Below, in pieces: positions 44,959-54,495 of a stretch of 64,000 bases of DNA (within the stretch, counting starts at the first letter, position 1; each line of letters begins with the position of its first letter). Under the pieces are notes generated by a model, which was not told the DNA's origin, did no database searches, and worked only from the letters and a program-made list of their open reading frames with translations. This stretch comes from Xanthomonas euvesicatoria pv. euvesicatoria (GTDB lineage Bacteria; Pseudomonadota; Gammaproteobacteria; Xanthomonadales; Xanthomonadaceae). The stretch covers positions 1 through 64,000 of the forward strand of contig NZ_JAJIUJ010000068.1 of assembly GCF_020880415.1 (NCBI RefSeq). The letters run 5' to 3'. The position numbers were made by a program, and so were the translations under genes.

Positions 44959-47100
44959 TCAAAACCGCAATTGCGCACCTACCGTCCAGCTCCGCGGCGC
45001 ACCGGGATACACCCATTGCTCGCTGTACGAAAACGCCGCGTAACGGCGGTCGGTGAGGTTTTCCACCTTGGCATACAGGCGTAGCCTCTGGCTCAGATCG
45101 TAATGGCCAACCGCTCGCCACACGGTGTAAGCCGGCAACACGAAATCGGTGTTGCTATCCACCGAGCCCAGCCGCTCGCCGGTGTGCAAGACGCCCACAC
45201 CCAGCGCCGCGCTTCGTTTGCCGGTCAGCGGCTGCTCGTAGTTCAGGAATGCGTTACCGCTCAAACGCGGCACATTCGGAAACCGCCGGCCTTCAGCCAG
45301 CCCCGTACTGGCGGCAGCAGCACTGCTGCGCGTCACCTGCGAATCGGTATAGGCCAGGCCCACCGACGCGGCCAGGTGCGTGCTCAACCTACCCAGCAGA
45401 TCCAGCTCCACGCCCTGGCTGCGCATCTGGCCCACCGGCAGCGAAAAACTGGTGTCGGCCGGATCCAGGCTCAACACGTTTTTCTTGTCGATGCGGAATG
45501 CGGCCACGGTGGCTTCCAGGCCATCGCCGGGCTGCACGTATTTCAAGCCGGTCTCCAGCGAGCGGCTTTTCTCGGGTGCAAAGCTTTGCCCGTTGGCGCC
45601 CACACCGCTGTTGGGGCGAAAACCCGCCGCCGCACTGGCGTACAGCGACAGCGCATCGTCGACATGGAAGGTCATGCCTGCACGCGGGCTCGCCACGCCG
45701 TCGGATGCCCGCTGCGTGGTGCCGCGCAAGTGGTTGTCCAGGTCTTGCCGATAGTGGTCGTAGCGCAGGCCAAGCAAGGCCTTCCAGCGCGCGCCCAGGT
45801 CGATCTGGTCCTGCGCGTACACACCCCACACCTGCTGGCGTTCGTCGGTAGCGGTGATGGTGGACAGCCGTCCTGGCTGTGCCAGGCCATAACGCGGCGC
45901 CAGCACATCGATGCTGTAGGGCGTGGCCGCGGAACGGGCGCGCTGCTGAAAGCGGCTGTCGTCGAAGCGATTGCCATCGATGCCGAACAACACATTGTGC
46001 GTGACCCTACCGGCCTGAAGACTGCCAAGTACTTCTGCACGCGCTGCGATATCGCGGCCCTGGTAATCGCGGTAGCGGCGTTCGCGGCGCAAGCTGCGCT
46101 GGTCGGCCTGCAGCGTCCAGGGCTCGGTGGAAAATCCGCGCATGCCACTGTCGCGGTAAGTTGCCCCACCCTGCACCGACCAGGTCTGATCCAGACCGTG
46201 CACCACGAATAGCTGGTGCCCGGTGGAATGCAGGTCGATATCGCCATCGCGCGGCTCGCCCAGAAAGCGCGAGGCCGGCAGCCGGTTGGCATCGCCACCG
46301 ATGGCCGTCACGCCACGATCGAAGGGCGTGTGGAGCCGCACCGCTTCCAGCTCATACGACACTGTCGTATCGGGCGTCGGCATCCACAACAGCGACGGCG
46401 CCAGCAAGGTACTGTCGCTGTCGACGGTATCGCGAAAGCTGTGTTGATCCTTGTGCATCACATTCAAACGGTACGCCACGTTCTCGCTCAGCGGGCCGGT
46501 GCTATCGATGGCCGCGCGATAGCTGTCGAAGCGGCCTGCCGATACATCCACGCTGTGCTGCGGCTGAAACAGCGGCTTTTTGGTGACGATGTTGACGGCC
46601 CCGCCCGGCTCGCCGCGCCCGTACAACGCCGACGCCGGCCCCTTGATCACCTCGATGCTCTGTGTATTGGCCGCATCGCGCAGACCGTTGTAACCGCGGC
46701 TGGCATTGAAGCCGTTGACCATGTAATCCGAACTGAAATTCGGATCGCCGGTGAAGCCGCGCATCGAATAGCTATCCCATAGGCCGCCCAGGTTGTTGGC
46801 CTTGGTGATGCCGCTGGCCAGTTCCAGTGCGCCAGCCAGATCGGTGACGCCTGCATCTTCGAGCAAGGTCCGGTCGAGTACCCGTGCACTGATCGGCAGA
46901 TCACGCAGCGGCGCATCGGTCTTGGTGGCACCGGTAATGCTCAGCGCGCGGTACGGCGTGTATTGGCTGCGCACCTGCACCGCATCCAGGTCGCGCGCCT
47001 GCGACTGCGCAGCCTGCGCGCAGGCAGTGCCGCAGGTGCAGGCCAGCAGGCTGAGCAGGGGCAGCGCGTGCAGCGTGCGGTGGCGCGAGAACACGGGCAT
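44959..47100 (-). CDS. TonB-dependent siderophore-type receptor
   Basis: This 714-residue outer-membrane receptor has a Sec signal (LHALPLLSLLACTCGTACAQ). The plug domain starts near residue 50 (PLRDLPISARVLDRTLLEDAG, MRGFTGDPNFSSDYMVNG, IEVIKGPASALYGRGEPGGAVNIVTKKP). A 22-strand barrel follows and ends with GAPRSWTVGAQLRF, the C-terminal Phe being the usual assembly signal. The start at 47100 with AGGAG upstream is preferred over the longer open frame. It follows an ABC importer or exporter set by 83 bases in the same direction, so they probably share a substrate. Confidence 0.92.
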   Translation of the reverse strand: MPVFSRHRTLHALPLLSLLACTCGTACAQAAQSQARDLDAVQVRSQYTPYRALSITGATKTDAPLRDLPISARVLDRTLLEDAGVTDLAGALELASGITKANNLGGLWDSYSMRGFTGDPNFSSDYMVNGFNASRGYNGLRDAANTQSIEVIKGPASALYGRGEPGGAVNIVTKKPLFQPQHSVDVSAGRFDSYRAAIDSTGPLSENVAYRLNVMHKDQHSFRDTVDSDSTLLAPSLLWMPTPDTTVSYELEAVRLHTPFDRGVTAIGGDANRLPASRFLGEPRDGDIDLHSTGHQLFVVHGLDQTWSVQGGATYRDSGMRGFSTEPWTLQADQRSLRRERRYRDYQGRDIAARAEVLGSLQAGRVTHNVLFGIDGNRFDDSRFQQRARSAATPYSIDVLAPRYGLAQPGRLSTITATDERQQVWGVYAQDQIDLGARWKALLGLRYDHYRQDLDNHLRGTTQRASDGVASPRAGMTFHVDDALSLYASAAAGFRPNSGVGANGQSFAPEKSRSLETGLKYVQPGDGLEATVAAFRIDKKNVLSLDPADTSFSLPVGQMRSQGVELDLLGRLSTHLAASVGLAYTDSQVTRSSAAAASTGLAEGRRFPNVPRLSGNAFLNYEQPLTGKRSAALGVGVLHTGERLGSVDSNTDFVLPAYTVWRAVGHYDLSQRLRLYAKVENLTDRRYAAFSYSEQWVYPGAPRSWTVGAQLRF

Positions 47101-47183
47101 CGGGCAGAACTCCTGAAGCGCCCCGGCGCAGTGCATCCGGGGCGCAAGTAAAAGACGCAAGGAAAGGTGAAACGCAGATACCG

Positions 47184-48452
47184 CTATGAAGCAGGGCCGG
47201 CCGTTGTTTCGAAGCGTGGCGCTCGCCCGAAATCGTCGCGCGTGAACGGCCGGTCGCGGAACAGATAGCCGTAGTAGAACGTGCGCAGCGCCCGGTGATA
47301 AGCGCGAATGCGATCCTGATAGGCCAGCTGTGCCTGCAGATCGGTGTCGGCCAGGCGCGTCAGCGCCGCCTGCAGCGCAACCGGGGGCAGCACGCTGGCC
47401 ACGCGTTGCGCCAACGCTTGGCGACGCTGCAGCCCCTGGCGATACGCTGCCACCTGCGGCGCCACCTGCTGGTCGCCATTTTCATGAAATGCGAAGTACC
47501 ACTTATAGTGGAACGCCGTGGTCAGCGGCGCCGAGTCGGCCCATTGCCGATTGCGCGCGTAGAACGCCTGCATGGTGTCCTGGCGCGGAATGTCCCAGGC
47601 GTGGTTGACCGCCTCGCGCTGCAACCGCGCAATCTCGGTACCCTGGTTGACCGGCACTGCCTGATTGATTGCCACGTGCGCCAGCGCCGGCGCCACCAAC
47701 GCCAGCACAACCCAGCAGGTAGCCAACGCCGCGGCATGCGCGGCAGGCCGCCACTGGAGGCGCCCGACCAGCACCGACAGCAGCACCCAGAACAACAGGT
47801 ACGCACCGCCCAGTGCCAGCACCGCCAGTTGCTGCAACCACGGCACCGCATTGAACGTAGCGAACATGACGAACGGCACGCTCAGGCACACAAACACCGC
47901 CGCTGCGCGCACCACCACGCGCCGTACCAGCAGCGCAGCGCCCGCACCGGGCAGTGCGGCAAGCATGCGTGCACGCCCCGCTTCACGCTCGCCCGAACGC
48001 AGATCGAACAGCAGCGCGATCACGAACAGCGGCAGCAGGAACACCAGCACGAACGCGTAGTCGAAGCGGCCAGCCAATGCGAGCTCGGGGTTGTAGCTGT
48101 CCCCGTCATGGATCTGCGCTTCCAGCCCCAGCGCGCGCACGCGCAAGATATACGGCGAGACATCGCGCATGCCGACCGCCGCAAACGCCAGCGGCGATGG
48201 CAGGTCCCAGGTGGGGTGGAAGCTGTAATAGGCCGCGCTGCCGGCATCGTTGGAACGCGCCACATAGTCTTCTACCGCCGCGCTGTCTTCGCGCTGCAGC
48301 GCTGCAATCCTGGCGATGTTGTCGCGCTGCGTCGCCATCACATGTTGCCCGGACAGCAGGCTGCACACGGTGAGCAGCGCAAGCAACAGCAATCCGGCGA
48401 GCGCCGCACGTGCGCGTAGCAGCAACAGCAGTTCGTATTTCCACAGCACCAT
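47184..48452 (-). CDS. ABC transporter permease (DUF3526-like), second subunit
   Basis: The 422-residue membrane protein has an N-terminal helix (LRARAALAGLLLLALLTVCSL), a large periplasmic loop of about 90 residues, then five further helices. A second loop of about 150 residues (WDIPRQDTMQAFYARNRQW) and a C-terminal membrane-proximal segment follow. The layout matches ABC-2/DUF3526 permeases. Its ATG overlaps the stop of the preceding permease by one base (TGATG), indicating a heterodimer. Confidence 0.85.
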   Translation of the reverse strand: MVLWKYELLLLLRARAALAGLLLLALLTVCSLLSGQHVMATQRDNIARIAALQREDSAAVEDYVARSNDAGSAAYYSFHPTWDLPSPLAFAAVGMRDVSPYILRVRALGLEAQIHDGDSYNPELALAGRFDYAFVLVFLLPLFVIALLFDLRSGEREAGRARMLAALPGAGAALLVRRVVVRAAAVFVCLSVPFVMFATFNAVPWLQQLAVLALGGAYLLFWVLLSVLVGRLQWRPAAHAAALATCWVVLALVAPALAHVAINQAVPVNQGTEIARLQREAVNHAWDIPRQDTMQAFYARNRQWADSAPLTTAFHYKWYFAFHENGDQQVAPQVAAYRQGLQRRQALAQRVASVLPPVALQAALTRLADTDLQAQLAYQDRIRAYHRALRTFYYGYLFRDRPFTRDDFGRAPRFETTAGPAS

Positions 48453-49888
48453 CAGCGCGCCACTCCCACACCTTGCCCGGCTGCCGCCAGCATGCACAGC
48501 GCAGCAAGCAGCCAGGCCCCGATCAGGCCGAACGCCGCACCTGCCGTGCCGATCACCTCGGTCGCTGGCGCCGGCTGGAACGCAAACACCGGAATCTCAT
48601 GCCAGTGCTCGGACGAAATCCGCTTGCGCCGATCGGCGCCTGTATCCTGGGCGGTGTCGTCGGCCATGCTGACCGCGTCGGCCTGCAGTTGGTTGAGCTG
48701 CTGCACCAGCGTGTAGCGGTAGTGCTCTGCCTGGGCCAGGAACCGCAGATGCGCGCGCAGGTCGGTTTCTGCCAGCGTCATCGACACCTCGCGCAGCGCC
48801 ACCGTCGGGCTGAGCAAGGAAAACGCACGCACCAGCAGGTTCTGTTGCTGCTGGATGGATGCATCGCGGCCCGCATACCGCTCGAACAGGCTTGCGCTCA
48901 GCCGCTCGCCTTCCAGTGCCAGCAAGCCCTTGTAGTTCACCGGCAGGTCTTCCACGCGCTGCACGCCGTAATGGGCCAGCGTCTGCTGCTTGAATTGCGC
49001 AAAGTGCGGGTCGTCCGGATTGTGGCTGTCGCCGAGCGTGCGCAGGTCGCGCTGGATCGCCACATCGGTTTCCAACCGGGTCGGCAGGCGGTACGCGGCA
49101 TTGGCCGCGTCCGGCGCCACGCGCGGTACCAGCAGGGCCAGCCACACCCATACCGCCAGCGACACCAATAGCGCATCGCGGCCGCGCCGGCACCGCATCG
49201 ACACCGCCAGCACCAGCGCACACCACACCAACAGATACGCGCCATAGGCCAGCACCAGCAGCGCAACCAGCGGCGCTTGCCCTGGCAACAACGCGATCGG
49301 TGCCAGGCCGATCAAGGCCGGCAGCAGGCAGGCGCCGGCCACCGCCGCCAGCGCCAGATACTTGCCGCCAAGCAACTGCCGGCGCGTGGCGCCCTGCAAC
49401 AACAGCGCGCGCAAGGTGCCGGTTTCCTGCTCGCGCGCCACCGCGCCATAGCCCAGGAAGACCAACATCAGCGGCGCCAGCACCTGCAGCACGAAGGCGG
49501 GCGTGAGCTGACCGAAACGCACCAGCAACGAGCTCTGACGCACATCGCCGAAATTGGCAGTGTTCTGGCGATGCCCTTCCAGAAACATGCTGTTACCGGT
49601 GAACGCATCCACGCCGGAATCGAATGCAGCCAGTGCCGGCAACGGGCGATAGATGAAATGGCCGTAGTGCACCACGCGGTGCGGATGCCGGTCCGGCTGC
49701 GCTTGGAACGCCTGCTGCGCTGCCTGTTGCTGCCGCGCGCGGAAATCGGCCACTTCGCGCTGGTGGTGCGCAGCGGTCAACGCCGCCACCAGGGTGAGCA
49801 ACATCAGCAGCACCACACCGATGGCAGCGGACCGGTTGCGCGCCATATAGCGCAGTTCTTCGCGTGCGACCAGCAACACCGGACTCAT
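48452..49888 (-). CDS. ABC transporter permease (DUF3526-like), first subunit
   Basis: The 478-residue permease has an N-terminal helix (SAAIGVVLLMLLTLVAALTAA), a periplasmic loop, and a central membrane core (FVLQVLAPLMLVFLGYGAVAREQETGTLRALLLQGATRRQLLGGK). The EQETGTLR segment is the cytoplasmic coupling motif of NosY/ABC-2 permeases. A large C-terminal periplasmic part and a final helix follow. It starts 10 bases after the ATPase gene. It pairs with the adjacent permease. Confidence 0.87.
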   Translation of the reverse strand: MSPVLLVAREELRYMARNRSAAIGVVLLMLLTLVAALTAAHHQREVADFRARQQQAAQQAFQAQPDRHPHRVVHYGHFIYRPLPALAAFDSGVDAFTGNSMFLEGHRQNTANFGDVRQSSLLVRFGQLTPAFVLQVLAPLMLVFLGYGAVAREQETGTLRALLLQGATRRQLLGGKYLALAAVAGACLLPALIGLAPIALLPGQAPLVALLVLAYGAYLLVWCALVLAVSMRCRRGRDALLVSLAVWVWLALLVPRVAPDAANAAYRLPTRLETDVAIQRDLRTLGDSHNPDDPHFAQFKQQTLAHYGVQRVEDLPVNYKGLLALEGERLSASLFERYAGRDASIQQQQNLLVRAFSLLSPTVALREVSMTLAETDLRAHLRFLAQAEHYRYTLVQQLNQLQADAVSMADDTAQDTGADRRKRISSEHWHEIPVFAFQPAPATEVIGTAGAAFGLIGAWLLAALCMLAAAGQGVGVAR

Positions 49889-49898
49889 ACGTGCAGCC

Positions 49899-50621
49899 TC
49901 ACGCAGCGCGATCCTGCGGGCGCGCGAAACGCGCATGCAGGGTGCGCACGTCGAAGCCGCTGTCGCCGGCACCGATCTCTTCGGCAATCCGGCCGTTTTC
50001 CAGAAACCCGATGCGGTCGGCCACATCCACCGCACCGAGCAGATCGTGGGTGACCATCAGCACCGCGGCGCCGCGTTCTCGCACGCTGCCGACCAGGCGA
50101 TTGAAGTCGGCGATGGCGCGCGGATCCAGCCCGGAGGTGGGCTCGTCCAGCAGCAGCACCGGCACCTCGCGCAATGTGGCCACGGCAATGGCCACCTTCT
50201 GCCGCATGCCCTTGGAGAACCCTGCCAGCCGTTGCGCCCAGGCATCGCGCTGCAGGCCAGCGGCCGCAAATGCCTCGCCAATGGCGGCCTGGCTGCGACG
50301 CTGGCCGGCCAGGGCAAGCAGATAGTCGGCATTTTCCAATGCGCTCAGATGCTCGTAGAGCGCCACGTTTTCCGGCAGATAGGCCAAGCGCGCGCGCGCC
50401 TTGCCGGGGTCGGCGACCGGGTCCACGGCGTCCACGCGCAGGCTGCCGGAGACGGGTTTGACGAAGCCCAGCAACGTGGACAGCGTTGACGACTTGCCGG
50501 CGCCATTGCCGCCCAGCAAGGCGTAGACGCTGCCGGGCGCGACGCCGAGGTTCAGCCCCTGCAGCACCGCGCGGCCACGGTAGGCCACGTGCAGGTTGGA
50601 GATTGAAATCGCGTGGGTCAT
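49899..50621 (-). CDS. ABC transporter ATP-binding protein
   Basis: The 240-residue ATPase has Walker A GGNGAGKSST, Q-loop-region AYLPENVALYEHLSA, signature FSKGMRQKV (divergent from LSGGQ, as in NosF/CcmA-type subfamilies), Walker B VLLLDEPTSGLD and switch histidine VTHD. It is the first gene of a leftward operon: ATPase, two permeases, TonB receptor. The start at 50621 removes an unrelated leader. A palindrome at 50648-50668 lies 27 bases upstream and probably governs the operon. Confidence 0.92.
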   Translation of the reverse strand: MTHAISISNLHVAYRGRAVLQGLNLGVAPGSVYALLGGNGAGKSSTLSTLLGFVKPVSGSLRVDAVDPVADPGKARARLAYLPENVALYEHLSALENADYLLALAGQRRSQAAIGEAFAAAGLQRDAWAQRLAGFSKGMRQKVAIAVATLREVPVLLLDEPTSGLDPRAIADFNRLVGSVRERGAAVLMVTHDLLGAVDVADRIGFLENGRIAEEIGAGDSGFDVRTLHARFARPQDRAA

Positions 50622-50647
50622 TGAAGAATTGAAGGGCGTGGACACAG

Positions 50648-50668
50648 ACGTATCAGGAAATGATACGT
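50648..50668. promoter_or_regulatory. Palindromic operator candidate upstream of the ABC/TonB operon
   Basis: acgtatca (50648-50655) and tgatacgt (50661-50668) are perfect inverted repeats separated by ggaaa, in an unusually AT-rich patch. On the minus strand TATCAT within it could be a -10 box. The cognate regulator is unknown; it does not match a full Fur box. Confidence 0.55.
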
Positions 50669-50863
50669 TATCACATTGCTTGCACCGCCAAAATCCGCCC
50701 GCCGTCGCGGGCAGGAGCCCGGCCGGCACTAATAACCGCCGCGCCGCGCATCGCGCCTGCGGTCAGCGCCTTGCGGCGCGAACGTCCAGCCAGGCGCCTG
50801 CGCCGACACGGCTGACCCGCACGAGCAGACACCGTCGCCCACCACTCGAGACCCTCACACACA

Positions 50864-52724
50864 ATGACCTTCGAAACGCGCAGCTGTCATCCGCCCGATG
50901 CTTTCCATGACTTCGACCGCCACGCTCCCGCTGACGCCAAGGCCTGCAACACCGCGCGCAGCACCCAACGCCTCGCCAACGGGCTGGCCATCGCACTGTT
51001 CGCTGCCGCACAGCTCAACGCGCAGACCATCGATACCAGTGCCCCGTTGCCGCCGGTCCGCGCGTGGCACGGTGCCAGCGAAGCATTGATCGTGGCACCG
51101 GACGATCCGTGGATGACGCCGGCCGAGCGTAGCGATTTCGTCAGCACGCCCAGCTACGCGCAAACGCGTGCGTGGCTGCAACGGCTGGTTGCTGCTTCGC
51201 CGCTGCTGTCGCTGGAGGTGTTCGGCAAGACCGGCGAAGGGCGCGACTTGCTGCTGGTACGCGCACGCAAGGGCAAGCCCGGCAAACCGGTCGTGCTGGC
51301 ACAGGCCGGCATCCACGGCGGCGAGATCGATGGCAAGGACGCCGGCCTGATGCTGCTGCGCGATATTGCACAACGCGGCAAGGACGATCTGCTGGACGAG
51401 GTCGATTTCGTGTTCGTGCCCATCCTCAACAGCGATGGGCATGAACAGCGCGGCCCGCTGATCGGCGCCGCATTGCGTGGCCCGCAACAGATGGGCTGGA
51501 ACACCACCACACGCGGCATCAACCTCAACCGCGACTATCTCAACCTGGAAGCGCCGGAGACGCGCGCGATCGTCAAACTGCTGCAAACGCTCGACCCCGC
51601 CTTGTATGTCGACCTGCATGTCAGCGGCGGGCTCGATCATCAGTACGACATCACCTTCACCTTCGCCGGCTGGGGCACCTACGCGCGCTCGCGCGCCACG
51701 GCCGGCTGGCTGCAGCAGCGCTTCACGCCAGCCGTCGACGCCGCGCTGCGCCGCCAGGGTCATGAACCTGCGATCTACCCCAGCCTGATCGACGAAGACG
51801 CGCCGCGCTCGGGCTTGCGCTATTCGCCTGAAGGCCCGCGTTATTCCACCGGCTATGGCGACTTCGCCGGCATCCCCACCGTGCTGGTGGAAAACCACCG
51901 CCTGAAGTCATACCGGCAACGCGTGCTCGGCGATTACGTGCTGCTGGAAGAAGCCCTGCGCCTGGTCGGCCGCGATGCACACGCCATCGATGCCGCCAAG
52001 CGTGCCGATCGCGCGGCGCGCCCGCAGGAATTGATGGTGGCGTGGGAACGCCTGCCGCAGCCGATCGACCATATTCCGTTCAAGGGCGTGACCTACACCC
52101 GCGCCCTGTCGCCGGTGTCCGGCCGGCCGGAATTGCGCTGGGAAGGCCGCGACGAAACCTGGACGATGCCGGTGATCGGCTACCGGCAGACGCAGGCGGT
52201 GCAGTACCCGGTGGCGTGGTGGATTCCGCCCGGCAACGACGATGTGCTCGCCTTGCTCGATGCGCATGTTGGCCGCCGCCTTGCTGGAACCGCGCAGCAG
52301 CGATTCGTTGCTGGCCAGCGGACGTTTCCGCCATGCCGGCAGCCCCGACAGCGGGCTGTATGCCACCGAGCTGGTTGAATTCACCGAACGCATGTTGCGC
52401 AGCGATGCCGCGTTACGCAGCGCGTTCGAGCAAAAACTGGCCAACGATGCGGCGTTCCGCGCCGATGGCGATGCGCGCCTGCAGTGGGTCTATGCACGTT
52501 CGCCCTATGCAGCGATCAGCGGCTGGCGGTACCCGGTGCGGCGCGAAGTGAGCAATAGCGCCGCGCATCCCTGTGGCGCTCACCGCGGTGCGGGCGCCAT
52601 CACTGGCGCATGCTCGGCCATCAGCGCAATCACCCAATCGATGAACACGCGCAGCTTGGCGCTGACATGGCGGTTGGGTGGGAAGGCGATCGACAGCGGC
52701 ATCGCTTCCAGCTGCCAGTCCTGA
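50864..52724 (+). pseudogene. M14-family zinc carboxypeptidase, frameshifted
   Basis: The main frame (50864-52378) encodes a signal-like helix (RLANGLAIALFAAAQLNAQ) and an M14 carboxypeptidase domain. Zinc ligands are in GIHGGEID (H-x2-E) and the downstream LHVSGG histidine, and the catalytic glutamate is in VLVENHRLKSY. Near 52265 the frame breaks. The natural C-terminus continues in another frame as LAAALLEPRSSDSLLASGRF through ELVEFTERMLRSD to YPVRREVS at about 52556; that frame stays open to 52724, over the LysR gene. A one-base insertion or two-base deletion explains this. The first 35 residues are atypical, so the true start may also be disturbed. Confidence 0.8.
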
Positions 52725-53506
52725 AAGATCGGCACCAGTTCGCCGCTGGCGACATGCGCGTTGGCCATGTACACCGGCAGCCACAGCACACCCATGCCGG
52801 CCAGGCCGGCGGCCAGATAGGCATTGCCATCGTCGGCGGCCACCACGTGGCGACCATGCACGCGCACCGCCTCGTCGCCGCGTTGCATCACATACGGCAC
52901 GGTTGTGCTGCTGCCCCAGCGCATGAAGCCAACGCAACGATGCCGTGTATTTTCCAGCTCGGTTGGATGCGTCGGGGTACCCAGCCGCTGCAGGTAATCG
53001 GGCGCTGCGTACACGCCGGCCTGCAGGTCGCCCACGTGACGCGCGATCAGCGACTGGTCGGTGATGGTGCCGCCGCGTATCACGCAATCGACGTTTTCGC
53101 CGATCAGATCCACCCGGCGGTCGCTCACGCCCATGTCCAGCTGGATCTCCGGATAACGCGCATGGAATGCCGGCAACGCCGGCATCAGGATCAGCCGCGC
53201 CAACGGGCTGGGCACGTCCACGCGCAGGCGCCCGCGTGGCAAGCTGGCTGCAACCGACAGGCTGGTTTCGGCATCGTCCAGGTCTGCCAGCAGGCGCAGC
53301 ACGCGCTCGTAATAGGCCGCGCCATCGGCAGTGACCTGCACCCGGCGCGTGGTGCGATTGAGCAGCTTAACCCGCAGGCGCGCTTCCAGTTGCTGCACCA
53401 GCTGGGTCACGCTGGCGCGGCTCATGTCCAGGTGTTCGGCCGCCTTGGTGAAACTGCCGGTCTCGACCACGCGCGCAAACGCCTGCATTGCATCGAATCG
53501 ATCCAC
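52580..53506 (-). CDS. LysR-family transcriptional regulator
   Basis: The 308-residue regulator has a winged helix-turn-helix at about 4-62 (MQAFARVVETGSFTKAAEHL, MSRASVTQLVQQLEARL, KLLNRTTRRVQ). A substrate-binding domain starts near 90 (GRLRVDVPSPLARLILMPALPAF, DLIGENVDCVIRGG). It begins at a GTG with GGGAG six bases upstream; no nearby ATG fits. It is divergent from a RidA-family gene across a short region containing a palindrome, so it likely regulates that gene and itself. The inducer is unknown. Confidence 0.9.
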   Translation of the reverse strand: MDRFDAMQAFARVVETGSFTKAAEHLDMSRASVTQLVQQLEARLRVKLLNRTTRRVQVTADGAAYYERVLRLLADLDDAETSLSVAASLPRGRLRVDVPSPLARLILMPALPAFHARYPEIQLDMGVSDRRVDLIGENVDCVIRGGTITDQSLIARHVGDLQAGVYAAPDYLQRLGTPTHPTELENTRHRCVGFMRWGSSTTVPYVMQRGDEAVRVHGRHVVAADDGNAYLAAGLAGMGVLWLPVYMANAHVASGELVPIFQDWQLEAMPLSIAFPPNRHVSAKLRVFIDWVIALMAEHAPVMAPAPR

Positions 53507-53527
53507 CACTGCTCCCGCGGCCAAGAT

Positions 53528-53546
53528 TGTTTGGATTCTACAAACA
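53528..53546. promoter_or_regulatory. LysR box candidate
   Basis: TGTTTG (53528-53533) and CAAACA (53541-53546) are a perfect inverted repeat with a 7-base spacer and a nested T-N11-A pattern. It lies midway between the divergent LysR gene and the RidA-like gene. Confidence 0.6.
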
Positions 53547-53631
53547 GTGTTGGTCGATGCTGCCGATTTATCGCAACTGCAGACCCGCCTAACGTGTGCC
53601 TTCGTTCTGATGCACTTCGATGGAGAGCCAC

Positions 53632-54033
53632 ATGGCCACACGCGACGTCGTTTTCCCGCAGGGGCGCCACGCCCTGTACGAGCGCCACCATTACTCGCCG
53701 GCGGTACGCGCCGATGACCTGCTGTTTGTCGCCGGCCAGGTCGGCAGCCGCGAGGACGGCTCGCCCGAGCCCGAGCTGGACGCGGAAATTGCCCGCGCCT
53801 TCGTCAACCTGGATGCCGTCCTTGCCGCGGCCGGCTGCACTTCGCAGGATGTGGTCGACGTCACCTTGTTCATGGTCAACCCCGAGGTGGTGTTCGAGGC
53901 AATGTGGGACAAGTGGGTCAGCTACTGGGGCCCGGCCCCCTACCCCACCGTCACCGCGGTCGGCGTGACCTGGCTGGCCGGCTTCCAGTTTGAGATCAAG
54001 GTGGTGGTCAAGCTGCCGGCGAAGGCTGCATAA
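53632..54033 (+). CDS. RidA (YjgF/YER057c) family protein
   Basis: The 133-residue protein of the RidA fold includes enzymes that hydrolyse reactive enamine/imine intermediates. Motifs seen are DDLLFVAGQVG, FVNLDAVLAAAGCTSQDVVDVTLFMV and PYPTVTAVGVTWLAGFQFEIKVVV. The catalytic arginine of true RidA (R105, in the R-A-V/E-V strand) is not obvious here, which would place it in a non-archetypal subfamily. GGAG precedes the ATG at 53632. It is divergent from its presumed LysR regulator. Confidence 0.85.
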   Translation: MATRDVVFPQGRHALYERHHYSPAVRADDLLFVAGQVGSREDGSPEPELDAEIARAFVNLDAVLAAAGCTSQDVVDVTLFMVNPEVVFEAMWDKWVSYWGPAPYPTVTAVGVTWLAGFQFEIKVVVKLPAKAA

Positions 54034-54495
54034 CACCTCCCATTGCCTGCGCGGTAGTCATCGCGCCATCCCACCTGCAGCAGATCTGCGCCTGCGTAAC
54101 TCAACCAGCGCGCGCAGGCGCGCGTCTCGCATTCGATCGGCCACGCCTGGCTCGCCAGCGCGTGGCGTTGCCTGTGTCCACGCCGCGCAACGTGCCCATC
54201 GCACCCCTGTCAGATCTCCAAACATCAGCGAAGAAGATCGCCGAGAGCATCAGCCTCATCAACGGCATCGCCTCCAGACCGAATGCCAAGCGTCTGGCTA
54301 CACGCCGAAACAAGATCTGGGCGACCGCACGCTGCTCGGGTCCAAGTCACCAACAAGCAACATTCGTATGCGATAGCTGTAGCGCTCGCCATGCCGCGAG
54401 CCCTCTGTTTCCCTGGCGCGTTGTCCAACGTCGATGTGCTGACGCATCGCGGCGGCGGCTTCGTGCGTCCGATGATTTCAAGGAGATTGACTTCC
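54034..54495. other. Intergenic gap
   Basis: These 462 bases lie between the RidA-like and nuclease genes. No gene, terminator or repeat is evident. AAGGAG at about 54479 is the nuclease ribosome site. Confidence 0.4.

Noticed and set aside
50640..50675. Fur box upstream of the TonB/ABC operon
   Set aside because: The AT-rich palindrome resembles only part of the 19-bp Fur consensus, so it is reported as an operator of unknown specificity.
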